From the IMG/VR virus record IMGVR_UViG_3300035670_000019, positions 99,031 to 163,030 of that record: 64,000 nt of DNA, one strand, 5' to 3'. The position numbers and the translations under genes were made by a program. Positions 1 through 9,287 of the stretch are shown here, one piece after another. Source of the stretch: a virus. The number at the start of each line of letters is the position of its first letter. The first letter of the stretch is position 1. Under the pieces are notes generated by a model. The model saw only the letters and a list, made by a program, of their open reading frames with translations. It was not told the DNA's origin and searched no databases.

Positions 1-2
1 TT

Positions 3-659
3 TTTGAAGACGAGTTTAGAAAAGTATACTTAGAAGAATATAAAGCAAATAAAAACACTCACTTCAGTGGAGCAGCAGAAATGAGAGAGTTTTATGATGA
101 TGGTATTGCTATATTAAATTTCTTTAAAAAACGCAAAGGACAATATTTCAGTAAACGAGGATGGTATTTGGTTGCTTGTGAGTTACCTATTGTTATAACA
201 CCTAATAATGCGTTTAAAAACGTTTTATATAAGGGTTATATTGATCTTGTAATGTATCATGAACCTACAAATACCTTTAAAATATACGACTTTAAAACGT
301 CTACTCGAGGATGGAATGATGATGCTAAAAGAGATGAACGTAAACAATTTCAATTACTATTCTATAAAAAATACTTTAGTGAACAATATAATGTTCCTGA
401 AGACAATGTTGAAGTTGAGTTTGTTATCTTAAAAAGAAAAATATGGGAGGAAAGTGAGTATCCACAAAGTCGTATTCAAGAATTTGCTCCTCCAAGCGGT
501 AAAATCAAAATGAAAAAAGCATTAACCGCTATAGATAATTTTCTAAATGAATGTTTTAACATTGATGGATCATACAAAGACACATCACATCCTGCGACTC
601 CAAGTAAAAGCTGTCAATGGTGTCCTTATAATGAGAGAAAAGATCTTTGTAACAAATAG
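3..659 (+). CDS. RecB/Cas4-like PD-(D/E)XK nuclease (5' end outside window)
   Basis: The frame is open from base 3, so the gene starts before the window; the ATG at 81 is internal. Counted from that Met, the nuclease core is visible: E34, GYID (D55), then IYDFKT (D70 and K72), followed by a Gln-rich helix. The C-terminus carries CQWC and a further Cys (KDLC), as in Cas4/AddB-type enzymes where cysteines hold an iron-sulfur cluster. The family cuts DNA with metal ions and works in recombination or end processing; that role is inferred. A candidate late promoter follows the stop. Confident of the fold class, not of the exact substrate. Confidence 0.75.
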   Translation, partial: FEDEFRKVYLEEYKANKNTHFSGAAEMREFYDDGIAILNFFKKRKGQYFSKRGWYLVACELPIVITPNNAFKNVLYKGYIDLVMYHEPTNTFKIYDFKTSTRGWNDDAKRDERKQFQLLFYKKYFSEQYNVPEDNVEVEFVILKRKIWEESEYPQSRIQEFAPPSGKIKMKKALTAIDNFLNECFNIDGSYKDTSHPATPSKSCQWCPYNERKDLCNK

Positions 660-669
660 TGTTTTCGTA

Positions 670-680
670 TATATTTATAT
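670..680 (+). promoter_or_regulatory. TATATTTATAA-type candidate late promoter
   Basis: TATATTTATAT lies 13 nt before the ATG at 694 and runs into TATAAATA, which is the T4 late-promoter core. It is one of about ten related sites in the window. Confidence 0.4.
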
Positions 681-693
681 ATAAATAAGTGTT

Positions 694-879
694 ATGGATA
701 AAAAGGATATGACATTAACAAGCGTGAAAGTTCAAAGCGACTTGTTTGAAGATTTCAAATTAGAATGTGTTAAGCGAAAATTTTCTTTACAAAAGCTTGT
801 AGATAGAGCAGTCCATTTATATCTTACATCAGACGAATTTAGGAAGTCAATTCACAATCACAATAATTTAAATCGATAA
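694..879 (+). CDS. Ribbon-helix-helix (Arc/CopG-like) small regulator
   Basis: A 61-residue protein. MTLTSVKVQSDLFEDFK forms the expected N-terminal beta strand and first helix, and LQKLVDRAVHLYL the second helix, which matches ribbon-helix-helix DNA-binding dimers in order and length. It sits alone between the nuclease and the glycosyltransferase island, with only 8 nt to the next start, so it may be cotranscribed with and regulate that island. DNA binding is inferred from the fold pattern only. Confidence 0.55.
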   Translation: MDKKDMTLTSVKVQSDLFEDFKLECVKRKFSLQKLVDRAVHLYLTSDEFRKSIHNHNNLNR

Positions 880-887
880 AAAGTTTT

Positions 888-2324
888 ATGAATCAAAGTT
901 TTGGTTATCTTCCTCAAAATGAGAGGAAAAAAATCTTACTAATTTGTGACGATATTAGAGTACATTCAGGTGTAGCTACTGTTGCTCGAGAATTAGTATT
1001 AAATACAGCTCAACATTTTAATTGGATTAATGTAGGAGGTGCTATCAACCATCCTGAACAAGGTAAACGATTAGATTTATCTGATAACACTAATGAAAAT
1101 ACTGGTTTAACAGATAGCTCAGTCATTTTATATCCAACTAACGGATATGGAGATGCTCGTTTGATTAGACAACTAATCCAAGTAGAAAAGCCAGATGCTA
1201 TTTTCTTAATCACTGATCCAAGATATTTTATTTGGTTGTTCCAAATTGAAAATGAAATCAGAAAGAAAATGCCTATTATCTATCTCAATATTTGGGATGA
1301 TTATCCAGCTCCAATGTATAATAGAGCGTATTATGAGTCATGTGATGCTTTGTTATCTATCTCTAAACAAACTAAAAACATTAATACTTTAGTATTAGGC
1401 GATAAAGCTAAAAACAAAATTATTCAATATGTACCTCATGGTTTAAATGAAGATGTCTTTAAACCACTTGATGTTAATGCACCTGAATTAAAAGAGTTTA
1501 AAAAGAAATTATTTGGAGGTAAAGAAATTGATTTCGCTTTATTCTTTAACTCTCGAAACATTCGCCGCAAACAAATCCCAGATACAATGATGGCTTATAA
1601 GTTATTTGTTGATGGATTATCTGAAGAACAAGCAAAACGTTGTGCGTTTGTATTACATACTCAAGTAGTAGATGATAATGGTACTGACTTAGAAGCAGTA
1701 AGAGAATTATTGTTTGGTGATGATCCAAAATATAACATTATTTTCTCACAACAGATGCTCCCAGCTGGTCAAATGAATTTGCTCTACAATAGCACTGACT
1801 GCCAGATCCTATTAACTAACAATGAAGGTTGGGGATTGAGCTTAACTGAAGCGATATTAGTAGGTAATCCAATTATCGCTAATGTGACAGGTGGAATGCA
1901 GGATCAAATGCGCTTTAGTAAAAAAGGTAAGTGGATTGATTTTGATGATAAATTCCCTTCAAATCATACTGGCACAATTAAAGAACATGGTGAGTGGGCA
2001 TTTCCGGTTTATCCAACTAATCGTTCAATTCAAGGTTCACCATTAACTCCTTATATTTGGGATGATAGATGTAACGCTGAAGATGCAGCTAAACAAATTA
2101 AAGCAGTTTATAACTTATCTAAAGAAGAAAGAAAAACATTAGGTTTAAAAGGTCGTGAGTGGGCTTTATCTGATGAAGCAGGATTCACAAGTAAAAAAAT
2201 GGGTATTAATGTTATTAAAACTTTAGATAAATTATTTAAAACTTGGAAACCAAGAAAAACATATGAGTTAGTAAATGCTAATGAAACTAAACCTAAAACT
2301 GTACCTCACCAATTAGTTTATTAA
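888..2324 (+). CDS. GT4-family glycosyltransferase (GT-B fold)
   Basis: A 478-residue protein that opens with KKILLICDDIRVHSGVATVA, a typical first strand and glycine loop of GT-B retaining glycosyltransferases. The C-terminal half has the E-x7-E nucleotide-sugar signature (EGWGLSLTE) followed by NPIIANVTGG. These enzymes transfer a sugar from a nucleotide donor in the cytoplasm; donor and acceptor cannot be read from sequence. It heads the glycan island and is followed 18 nt later by a second GT4 gene. The start is preceded by the A-rich leader aaaaagtttt used across this genome. Confidence 0.85.
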   Translation: MNQSFGYLPQNERKKILLICDDIRVHSGVATVARELVLNTAQHFNWINVGGAINHPEQGKRLDLSDNTNENTGLTDSSVILYPTNGYGDARLIRQLIQVEKPDAIFLITDPRYFIWLFQIENEIRKKMPIIYLNIWDDYPAPMYNRAYYESCDALLSISKQTKNINTLVLGDKAKNKIIQYVPHGLNEDVFKPLDVNAPELKEFKKKLFGGKEIDFALFFNSRNIRRKQIPDTMMAYKLFVDGLSEEQAKRCAFVLHTQVVDDNGTDLEAVRELLFGDDPKYNIIFSQQMLPAGQMNLLYNSTDCQILLTNNEGWGLSLTEAILVGNPIIANVTGGMQDQMRFSKKGKWIDFDDKFPSNHTGTIKEHGEWAFPVYPTNRSIQGSPLTPYIWDDRCNAEDAAKQIKAVYNLSKEERKTLGLKGREWALSDEAGFTSKKMGINVIKTLDKLFKTWKPRKTYELVNANETKPKTVPHQLVY

Positions 2325-2342
2325 TATTAAAAAAAAAGTTAT

Positions 2343-3653
2343 ATGAAACCATTATTTTTTATTAGTTGCCCTATTGACACATATAGTGGATATGGAGCAC
2401 GTTCTCGAGATTTAGTTAAAGCAATCATTGCGTTAAATAAATATGATGTTAAAATTATTCCCCAAATGTGGGGTAATACACCTTGGGGTTTTATTGATGA
2501 TAATCCTGAGTGGTTATTTTTAATACCTCATTTATGGACCCAACCTCAACTTCCAAAACAACCTGAAATTTGGATGCAAATTACAATTCCAAATGAGTTT
2601 CAACCTATTGGTAAATATAACATTGGAGTAACAGCTGGTGTTGAAACAACATTAGCTCCTGGGGATTGGATTGAAGGAATTAATAGAATGAATTTAACAT
2701 TAACTTCTTCTGAGCATTCAAAAGAAACATTTATTAAAACTGTTTTACAAAAAGTAAACCAACATACTAATCAACCAATTGAGCAAATCCAAGTCAACCA
2801 ACCTATTGAAGTATTATTTGAAGGTGCTAATATTGATATCTATAAATCACTTGATACAGTAGAATCATTTCCTGAGTTAACTGATATTAAAGAAAAATTC
2901 TGTTATTTGTTTGTAGGTCACTGGATTAATGGTGATTTAGGTGAAGATAGAAAAAATGTTGGTTTGTTAATTAAAGCGTTTTATGAAACATTTAAAAATA
3001 AAAAACAAAAACCAGCCCTTATTTTAAAAACATCTCAAATGGGTTCTTCATATGTTGATCGAGATGAGATATTAAAAAAAATAACAGCTATTAAAAAAAC
3101 AGTTAATTCAAAAGATTTACCAAACATTTATCTATTACATGGTGAATTTAGTGATTCTGAAATGAATGAATTATATAATCATTCTAAAGTAAAAGCAATG
3201 ATTAATTTAACTAAAGGTGAAGGTTTTGGTCGCCCATTATTAGAATTTAGTTTAACTAAAAAACCAATCATCACAACTAATTGGAGTGGCCATAAAGATT
3301 TTCTAGATGAAAACTTCACCACTATGCTCCCAGGCGCTATGGCTAATGTCCACCCAAGCGCAGCTAATCAGTGGTTACTGAAAGAATCACAATGGTTTAA
3401 TGTTGATACAGGATATGTAGGACATCATTTAAAGAATATGTTTGAAAATTATAAAACATATATTGATGGTGCTAAACGCCAAGCGTATAAAAGTAAAAAT
3501 GAATTTAGTTGGGATAAAATGAAAGATAAATTAAATCAATTATTTGATCAATATATCCCTGAGTTCCCAAAACAAATTCAATTACAACTTCCTAAATTAA
3601 ATAAAATTGAATTACCAAAACTTAAAAAAGTAGAAGAAAATGTCACAGGATAA
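2343..3653 (+). CDS. GT4-family glycosyltransferase (second)
   Basis: A 436-residue protein. The N-terminus (FFISCPIDTYSGYGARSRDL) is a GT-B donor loop, and the C-terminal part has E-x7-E (EGFGRPLLE) followed by KKPIITTNWSG. It resembles the preceding gene in architecture but the two are clearly diverged, so they probably add different sugars. It overlaps the next gene by 14 nt. The last ~40 residues are a low-complexity tail rich in Lys, Leu, Pro and Gln. Acceptor unknown. Confidence 0.85.
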   Translation: MKPLFFISCPIDTYSGYGARSRDLVKAIIALNKYDVKIIPQMWGNTPWGFIDDNPEWLFLIPHLWTQPQLPKQPEIWMQITIPNEFQPIGKYNIGVTAGVETTLAPGDWIEGINRMNLTLTSSEHSKETFIKTVLQKVNQHTNQPIEQIQVNQPIEVLFEGANIDIYKSLDTVESFPELTDIKEKFCYLFVGHWINGDLGEDRKNVGLLIKAFYETFKNKKQKPALILKTSQMGSSYVDRDEILKKITAIKKTVNSKDLPNIYLLHGEFSDSEMNELYNHSKVKAMINLTKGEGFGRPLLEFSLTKKPIITTNWSGHKDFLDENFTTMLPGAMANVHPSAANQWLLKESQWFNVDTGYVGHHLKNMFENYKTYIDGAKRQAYKSKNEFSWDKMKDKLNQLFDQYIPEFPKQIQLQLPKLNKIELPKLKKVEENVTG

Positions 3654-4101
3654 AATTATTATATGCCCTAAATCAGGAGGTGACTTATGTTATGAAACAC
3701 AAGTTACACCTGAAATTACAAATTGGATGTCTTTATCTTGTGGGTATTGGACTAATAGTTTAATGACTAAAAATAGTGATTTTTATAAAGAACAATTTGA
3801 AGTACTACCTGAATTATATAAAGATTTAGCCTGGGAAGATTTAAATACAGGTTTAATTTGGTTACCTCAAACAATTAATCATCCATCTCAAGGTATGATA
3901 TTCGCTAATGGGACATCATCTGATGACTGGAAATGGGCAGCTGTTAAAGCTATTAAAGTAACTGAAGAAGAAAAAGAAAAATATCCAATCCCAAAACAAC
4001 CAGGTAAATTCTATGAATACAGAATGAATATGGAAACACTTCAACATTTTGAAGAAAGAGAGTTTATAGATGCTTTAGAATATATTGGCTTAATAAATTA
4101 A
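3640..4101 (+). CDS. Hypothetical protein in glycan island
   Basis: A 153-residue protein of no family I recognise. It overlaps the upstream glycosyltransferase by 14 nt, so translation is probably coupled. Aromatic-rich (several Trp), no signal peptide, no membrane helix. A Cys/Gly-rich N-terminal stretch (CPKSGGDLCYETQ) is notable. Position suggests a role with the sugar enzymes. Confidence 0.6.
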   Translation: MSQDKIIICPKSGGDLCYETQVTPEITNWMSLSCGYWTNSLMTKNSDFYKEQFEVLPELYKDLAWEDLNTGLIWLPQTINHPSQGMIFANGTSSDDWKWAAVKAIKVTEEEKEKYPIPKQPGKFYEYRMNMETLQHFEEREFIDALEYIGLIN

Positions 4102-4119
4102 TTTTATTATATTATAATT

Positions 4120-4752
4120 ATGAAAATAAGTTATGGTTTAACAGTTTGTAATGAGCATCAAGAATTATTAAATCTTATTACATATTTAGAAAATAAAATA
4201 GATCATGAAGATGAAATAGTTGTTGTTTATGATCAAAATAGAGTCACTGATGAAGTAATAAATATATTAGAAAAACATAAAGAAAAAATACATTATTACC
4301 CATTTAATTTCCAACAAAATTTCTTAGAAAACAAAAACTATTTAGGTTCTAAATGTACTGGAGATTATATTTTTCAGATTGATGCTGATGAAATTCCAGA
4401 AGAATTCCTTATTCAAAATCTAAAATCAGTATTAGAATTAAATCCAGTTGAGTGTCTTATTATACCTAGAAAAAATTTAGTTGAAGGTTTAACCCAAGAA
4501 CATATTCATAAATGGAAATGGAATGTAAATGAAAAAGGATGGGTAAATTGGCCTGATCCTCAAAAACGTGTCTATAAAAATGATCCTAAAATACAATGGT
4601 CAGGACATCAAGTTCATGGTATGGTTGAAGGATATAAAACTTTTGTAGCTTTACCATTTGAAGAAGAATGGAGTATTATTCATAATAAAACTATTGATCG
4701 TCAAGAGAAACAAAATGAACGTTACACTAAAATAGATTTAAAACAAATATGA
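4120..4752 (+). CDS. GT2-like (GT-A fold) glycosyltransferase
   Basis: A 210-residue protein. The N-terminus ISYGLTVCNEH is the first strand of GT-A enzymes; YIFQIDADEIPEEF carries the DxD motif (DAD) that binds metal and nucleotide-sugar. At 210 residues it is shorter than most GT2 enzymes and may be a bare catalytic domain. Its stop overlaps the next start by 4 nt (ATGA), a sign of translational coupling. Confidence 0.75.
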   Translation: MKISYGLTVCNEHQELLNLITYLENKIDHEDEIVVVYDQNRVTDEVINILEKHKEKIHYYPFNFQQNFLENKNYLGSKCTGDYIFQIDADEIPEEFLIQNLKSVLELNPVECLIIPRKNLVEGLTQEHIHKWKWNVNEKGWVNWPDPQKRVYKNDPKIQWSGHQVHGMVEGYKTFVALPFEEEWSIIHNKTIDRQEKQNERYTKIDLKQI

Positions 4753-5567
4753 AAAAAATAGCAATCACTGTTTTAGCTAAAGGTTATCCTTATGAAAATA
4801 TGTATGAATCTAATTTAATTAGGCGAAACATGTATTTAGAGCAAACCCTATTATCTTATGATAAGAGTAATTATGACTTTATAATTGTTCATGAAGGTAA
4901 TATCACTAAAGAACATCAAGATTATATATCACAGTATACTCCTAATTTAGATATTATTTTTTGGAACATAAAAGATATTGAACCAAAAAATGCTTTTGAT
5001 GATAGTAAAAATATAGTTAATCAATTATGTCCACCTAATCATTTTACTTCAAATTTCTTTGTGGGATATAAACATATGTGTCACTTTTGGTCAATAGATT
5101 TTTTAGAGTATTTTAAAAATTATAAGTATATAGTGCGAGTAGATGATGATTGTTTTGTTGATCAATTTGACTTAAGTATATTAGACATGATGGAAAAAGA
5201 AAATATATTATTTGCTTCCCCAATGTTTCAAGGTCAAGATGATCCTTTAGTAGTTAATGGTTTAGAAAAATTTAGAGAAAAATTTACCGCAGAAAACTCA
5301 ATTTCTATAAAAACTCCATTTAATGAGATAAAATGTCCTTATACTAATTTCATGATAGTAGATATTGAGAATATAAATAAAAATAATCTTATTAAATCAT
5401 TTTTAAATGAAATTGATAAATGCAGTTGCATTTATAGTAATAGGTGGGGTGATCTTCCTATTTGGGGTATGATTTTAGATCTATTTCTTAATAAATCAGA
5501 ATATAAAGAAATAAAAGAAATTAAATACTATCATGGTAGTCATAATACATTAATAAATTTTAATTAA
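4749..5567 (+). CDS. GT15-like (KTR/MNT-type) mannosyltransferase homologue
   Basis: A 272-residue protein that shows the three landmarks of family GT15: GYKHMCHFWS (residues 106-115), the metal site YIVRVDDD (127-134), and RWGDLPIWG (232-240) followed by ALFL-like LDLFLNKS and the closing IKYYHG. Family GT15 is best known as fungal alpha-1,2-mannosyltransferases that use GDP-mannose. Finding it in a phage is unusual. Here it has no signal anchor, so it would act in the bacterial cytoplasm. Donor identity is inference. Confidence 0.7.
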   Translation: MKKIAITVLAKGYPYENMYESNLIRRNMYLEQTLLSYDKSNYDFIIVHEGNITKEHQDYISQYTPNLDIIFWNIKDIEPKNAFDDSKNIVNQLCPPNHFTSNFFVGYKHMCHFWSIDFLEYFKNYKYIVRVDDDCFVDQFDLSILDMMEKENILFASPMFQGQDDPLVVNGLEKFREKFTAENSISIKTPFNEIKCPYTNFMIVDIENINKNNLIKSFLNEIDKCSCIYSNRWGDLPIWGMILDLFLNKSEYKEIKEIKYYHGSHNTLINFN

Positions 5568-5576
5568 ATCTAACTA

Positions 5577-6365
5577 ATGAAAATAGATAGAGCAATTTTA
5601 ATATCAGATAATAATCCATTATATTATTCTTTTTGGAATAATTTATCAAAAACATATAAAGAAAAATTTAATATTAACCCAACTTTAATATTTTTTGGAA
5701 CTCAAGAAGAATTAGAAACAGCTAATCTGTCTACTAAATATGGTAATATTATTATAGAAACTTCAGTGAATAATGTATTACCATGGCAATACACTTGGGC
5801 TTTATTTTACTATACAAAATTTTACCTTAATGAAGTTTGTGTTATTATGGGGATTGATCAAATACCTTTAGGTACATATTTTTTAAAAGATATTATTCAA
5901 GATGTTAATGATGATCAATATGTTATGTTAATTGATGACCAATATACTTTAGAAAACAAATTCCCAAAAAAGTGGGACCAAGGAGGATTTAGCCCATCTG
6001 CTTATCATATAGCTAAAGGAAGTACATTTAATAGTATATATAATTTTGAAGATTCTTTTGAAAAAGAAATTAAAAAAATAAATTCATTAAATATACCCAC
6101 AATGTGGATTGATGGTTGGGGTACAGATGAAGCGTATAGTTCAAAAATGTTAAGAGAATATCACAATAGAGATAGAATATCTGATTTGAGTGCTTCTGAT
6201 TCTTTTTTAAAAAGACGAATAGATTGCCATAGACATAATGAAGTACCATATGATATAAATTTATTAAATTCTAATTATTTTATTGAATGTCATGCTTGTA
6301 GACCTTATGAACATCATCAACAGTATTTAGATACTTTATTTAATAATATACCTAAATTTAATTAA
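5577..6365 (+). CDS. Putative GT-A-like protein
   Basis: A 262-residue protein in the middle of the sugar operon. [12 protein letters not shown] looks like the strand and acidic metal site of a GT-A enzyme, and [11 protein letters not shown] resembles the later acidic region where the catalytic base sits. The C-terminus is His-rich ([13 protein letters not shown]). No family assigned with certainty; a glycosyltransferase is the likeliest reading given its neighbours. Confidence 0.55.
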   Translation: MKIDRAILISDNNPLYYSFWNNLSKTYKEKFNINPTLIFFGTQEELETANLSTKYGNIIIETSVNNVLPWQYTWALFYYTKFYLNEVCVIMGIDQIPLGTYFLKDIIQDVNDDQYVMLIDDQYTLENKFPKKWDQGGFSPSAYHIAKGSTFNSIYNFEDSFEKEIKKINSLNIPTMWIDGWGTDEAYSSKMLREYHNRDRISDLSASDSFLKRRIDCHRHNEVPYDINLLNSNYFIECHACRPYEHHQQYLDTLFNNIPKFN

Positions 6366-6366
6366 A

Positions 6367-6834
6367 ATGAAAAATTACTTTTTTCATGAAACATCAATAA
6401 TTGAAAGTGATAATATTGGTGAAGGTACTAAAATATGGGCTTTTAGCCATATATGTAAAGAATCTATTATAGGTAAAAATTGTGTGATAGGTGAAGGTGT
6501 TTATATTGGCCCTAAAGTTATTATTGGAGATAATTGTAAAATCCAAAATAATTCTTTAATCTATGAAGGTGTAATCTTAGAAGATAATGTTTTTTTAGGA
6601 CCTAACACTGTGACTACAAATGATCATAAACCTAAAGTAGATGGAGATTGGAAAAATTCTGATAGATTTAGATCAACATTATTTAAAAAAGGATGTTCTA
6701 TAGGAGCAAATAGTGTCATTATTTGTGGAATAACAATCGGAGAAAATAGCTTAATAGGAGCTGGCTCAGTTATCACAAAAGACATTCCAGATAATAGCCT
6801 AGCATATGGTAACCCAGCTAAAATTAAAAAATAA
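6367..6834 (+). CDS. wbpD: WbpD/WlbB-like hexapeptide-repeat acetyltransferase
   Basis: A 155-residue left-handed beta-helix protein with hexapeptide repeats ([48 protein letters not shown]). [19 protein letters not shown] and [12 protein letters not shown] match UDP-2-acetamido-3-amino-glucuronate N-acetyltransferases. WbpD acetylates the 3-amino group using acetyl-CoA, making a 2,3-diacetamido uronic acid donor. The next gene is the matching WbpB-type oxidoreductase, which supports the call. WbpA and WbpE steps are not in the window. Confidence 0.75.
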   Translation: MKNYFFHETSIIESDNIGEGTKIWAFSHICKESIIGKNCVIGEGVYIGPKVIIGDNCKIQNNSLIYEGVILEDNVFLGPNTVTTNDHKPKVDGDWKNSDRFRSTLFKKGCSIGANSVIICGITIGENSLIGAGSVITKDIPDNSLAYGNPAKIKK

Positions 6835-6839
6835 CAATT

Positions 6840-7853
6840 ATGAGTAAATATAAAGTAGCTATTATTGGATGTGGAGCAATTTTACCTAGACATTTAGAAT
6901 CAATAGAAATGAATGATGATTTTGAATTAGTAGGATTATGTGATATTCAAGAAGATTTAGTTAAAAATTTAGGAGAAAAATTAAAAGTTAAAAGTTTTAT
7001 AAATTTTAAAGAATTAATTGATAGTAAAATTGCTAATTTTATAACAATAGCAACTCCAAATTCACTTCATATTGATCAAGCTATATATGCTTTAGAAAAT
7101 GGATGTGATGTTCTTATAGAAAAACCTGTAGCTTTTAGTGAGCAAGAAGTTGAAGAGATTATTCAAACTGCTAAAAATAATAACCAAAAAGCATATTGTG
7201 TATTACAAGTTAGATTAAACCCAACTGTGTCTTTATTAAAAGAAGTTTTAGATCTAAATTTACTAGGAAAAATAAGATCAGTTAATTTTATACAAAGATG
7301 GCAAAGACCATTTGAATATTTTACTGGGTGGAGAGCATTACCTAATGTTGGAGGAGGAACATTATATGAGGTAGGAATTCATTATTTAGATGTTTTACAA
7401 AAGTTATTTGGTAAACCTAAAGTTCATTCTTCAATTGTGTATTCAACTAAACATACTAATGTGGATATTGAAGACACTATTTATAGTATTTTTGATTTTG
7501 GAGAATTTGGTGGAACATGTGAAGTCACAATAGCGGCAGAACCAAGAAATTTAGAATGCTCATTAAGTGTATTAGGAGCAAATGGTTATCTGAAATTAGG
7601 AGGTAAAGCCCTTAACATTGTAGAATCAGCTAATTTCTTAAGTCAAGGAAGCCAAAACAAATTTGATGATATAATTAAGAATTATAATATTAATACTGAA
7701 CCTAATAATTATGGCTCATATCAAGGATCATGTCCAAACCATCCTTACGTCTACCAGAACCTAAATGAATTTGAAATAACAGAGACAGTAAATGTTATTT
7801 CCCTTATTGATGAAATTTATAAATACTCAAACATCCAATACCAAAGAAACTAA
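6840..7853 (+). CDS. wbpB: WbpB/WlbA-like sugar oxidoreductase (Gfo/Idh/MocA family)
   Basis: A 337-residue NAD-dependent oxidoreductase. A Rossmann loop lies at residues 7-14 (AIIGCGAI), EKP at 94-96 is the family hallmark with catalytic Lys95, and GGGTLYEVGIHYLD carries the conserved His. WbpB oxidises C3 of UDP-N-acetylglucosaminuronate, after which an aminotransferase and WbpD complete the diacetamido sugar. Its pairing with the WbpD-like gene 5 nt upstream is why I prefer WbpB over other family members. Its stop overlaps the next start. Confidence 0.75.
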   Translation: MSKYKVAIIGCGAILPRHLESIEMNDDFELVGLCDIQEDLVKNLGEKLKVKSFINFKELIDSKIANFITIATPNSLHIDQAIYALENGCDVLIEKPVAFSEQEVEEIIQTAKNNNQKAYCVLQVRLNPTVSLLKEVLDLNLLGKIRSVNFIQRWQRPFEYFTGWRALPNVGGGTLYEVGIHYLDVLQKLFGKPKVHSSIVYSTKHTNVDIEDTIYSIFDFGEFGGTCEVTIAAEPRNLECSLSVLGANGYLKLGGKALNIVESANFLSQGSQNKFDDIIKNYNINTEPNNYGSYQGSCPNHPYVYQNLNEFEITETVNVISLIDEIYKYSNIQYQRN

Positions 7854-8656
7854 TGATTAATCATAATCTAATACAAATGTCAAGATTTTGTAATGATTTA
7901 CATGACGATGAAAGAATTATTTTTTGTAAAACTGATTTTATTTTAAATGAATTTGAACGTATAAAAAATTTAAATAAAAAAGTTATATTAATAATTGCAA
8001 ACAGTGATTATAGTGTTACTGAAGAAATCATGTCTATGTGTCCTTCAAATGTTGAGCATGTCTTTGCAACTAACACAACTTGTTACTCTGATAGAGTCAC
8101 TCCATTACCTATTGGAGTCGAAATTGAAGAACTAACTAAAAGGCCAGGCCATGGAATGATTAACCCAGGTATTTTTGAAAAAAAACCTTACCTTTTAGGG
8201 GAAATTAAAATTAAAACTACAGAAATATTAGATAAAATATATTCAAATTTTAATACCCATACTAATCCATCAGTTAGAGTTCCACTTAAAAACCATACAT
8301 TATCTAATGATATTTTTTTAAATAAAGAAGGTCTTACATATCATGATTTTGTAAAAGATGTTAAGAGTACTATAGCGACTTTATCTCCAAGAGGAAATGG
8401 TATTGAATGTATTAGAACATATGAAGTTTTATATCTAAATTCAATACCAATTGTGTATGGTGATTATAAAGAATATAAAGCAATTAATGAAAAAATTTAT
8501 AAAAACTTACCAATAGTTTTTATTGATGATATCACAGAATTTAAAGATTTTAATAAAATAGAAAATAAAATAAAAAATGTTAAAAATAATAGTTTAGAAA
8601 CTTTAGATTACTATTATTGGGTTGACAAAATTAATAAAACCGCTTATAAAATTTAA
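7853..8656 (+). CDS. Exostosin-like (GT47-type) glycosyltransferase
   Basis: A 267-residue protein. The segment LSPRGNGIECIRTYEVLYL followed by NSIPIVYGD is the C-terminal donor-binding block of exostosin-type GT-B enzymes (pattern GNGxDxxRxxExLxxGxIPIV). The N-terminal half is diverged. Probably a sugar transferase in the same pathway as its neighbours; donor unknown. Confidence 0.65.
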   Translation: MINHNLIQMSRFCNDLHDDERIIFCKTDFILNEFERIKNLNKKVILIIANSDYSVTEEIMSMCPSNVEHVFATNTTCYSDRVTPLPIGVEIEELTKRPGHGMINPGIFEKKPYLLGEIKIKTTEILDKIYSNFNTHTNPSVRVPLKNHTLSNDIFLNKEGLTYHDFVKDVKSTIATLSPRGNGIECIRTYEVLYLNSIPIVYGDYKEYKAINEKIYKNLPIVFIDDITEFKDFNKIENKIKNVKNNSLETLDYYYWVDKINKTAYKI

Positions 8657-8671
8657 AAAATAACTAATAAA

Positions 8672-9274
8672 ATGGGAGCACAAAACAACATTGATGGTAT
8701 AATACTGAAAAACATAGGTAATACCGGATTTTTCATTGAAGCCGGTGGTTCGGACCCTAATGACCAAAATAACACCAGTTTACTAGAATCTTCAGGATGG
8801 AAAGGAATGATTATAGAACCAAAAACTGAATTTAATAGTTCCTATCAAAGATTTAGACCAAACTCAATACTTGAAAATTATGTACTAGTTAGCTCAGAAT
8901 ATAGTGAGTCGACAATCGATGGAGATTTCTCACATTATATGATGGGAGGTGTTGTAAACACTCATAACTTCCAAAATTGGTCACCGGCTTCATACCCATG
9001 TATTACTTTAGATACATTATTAAAAAAACATAACATAAGTGAAGTTACATTTTTTTCATTAGATGTTGAGGGATATGAAATTGAGGTATTAAATGGAATC
9101 AACTTTAATGATGTGTTTTTTCATGTTTTAGTTATTGAAAATCATGAACAAAAAGGAGTTAAAGATGACTTTTCATTTTTAGAAAATTTTGGATTTGATA
9201 GGAAATTTGTCATCAGTCAACATGAATTTTTTATAAATAAAGAATCTAAATACTATAATAATTTTTTATTATAA
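8672..9274 (+). CDS. FkbM-family SAM-dependent methyltransferase
   Basis: A 200-residue protein. GFFIEAGGSDPNDQNNTSLL is the SAM-binding motif I region, WKGMIIEPK the acidic ribose-binding strand, and FFSLDVEGYEIEVLNGI the FkbM block. FkbM enzymes O-methylate sugars or polyketides; here a methyl cap on a glycan is the natural inference. It lies 15 nt after the exostosin-like gene. Confidence 0.8.
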   Translation: MGAQNNIDGIILKNIGNTGFFIEAGGSDPNDQNNTSLLESSGWKGMIIEPKTEFNSSYQRFRPNSILENYVLVSSEYSESTIDGDFSHYMMGGVVNTHNFQNWSPASYPCITLDTLLKKHNISEVTFFSLDVEGYEIEVLNGINFNDVFFHVLVIENHEQKGVKDDFSFLENFGFDRKFVISQHEFFINKESKYYNNFLL

Positions 9275-9287
9275 AAATATAATACTT

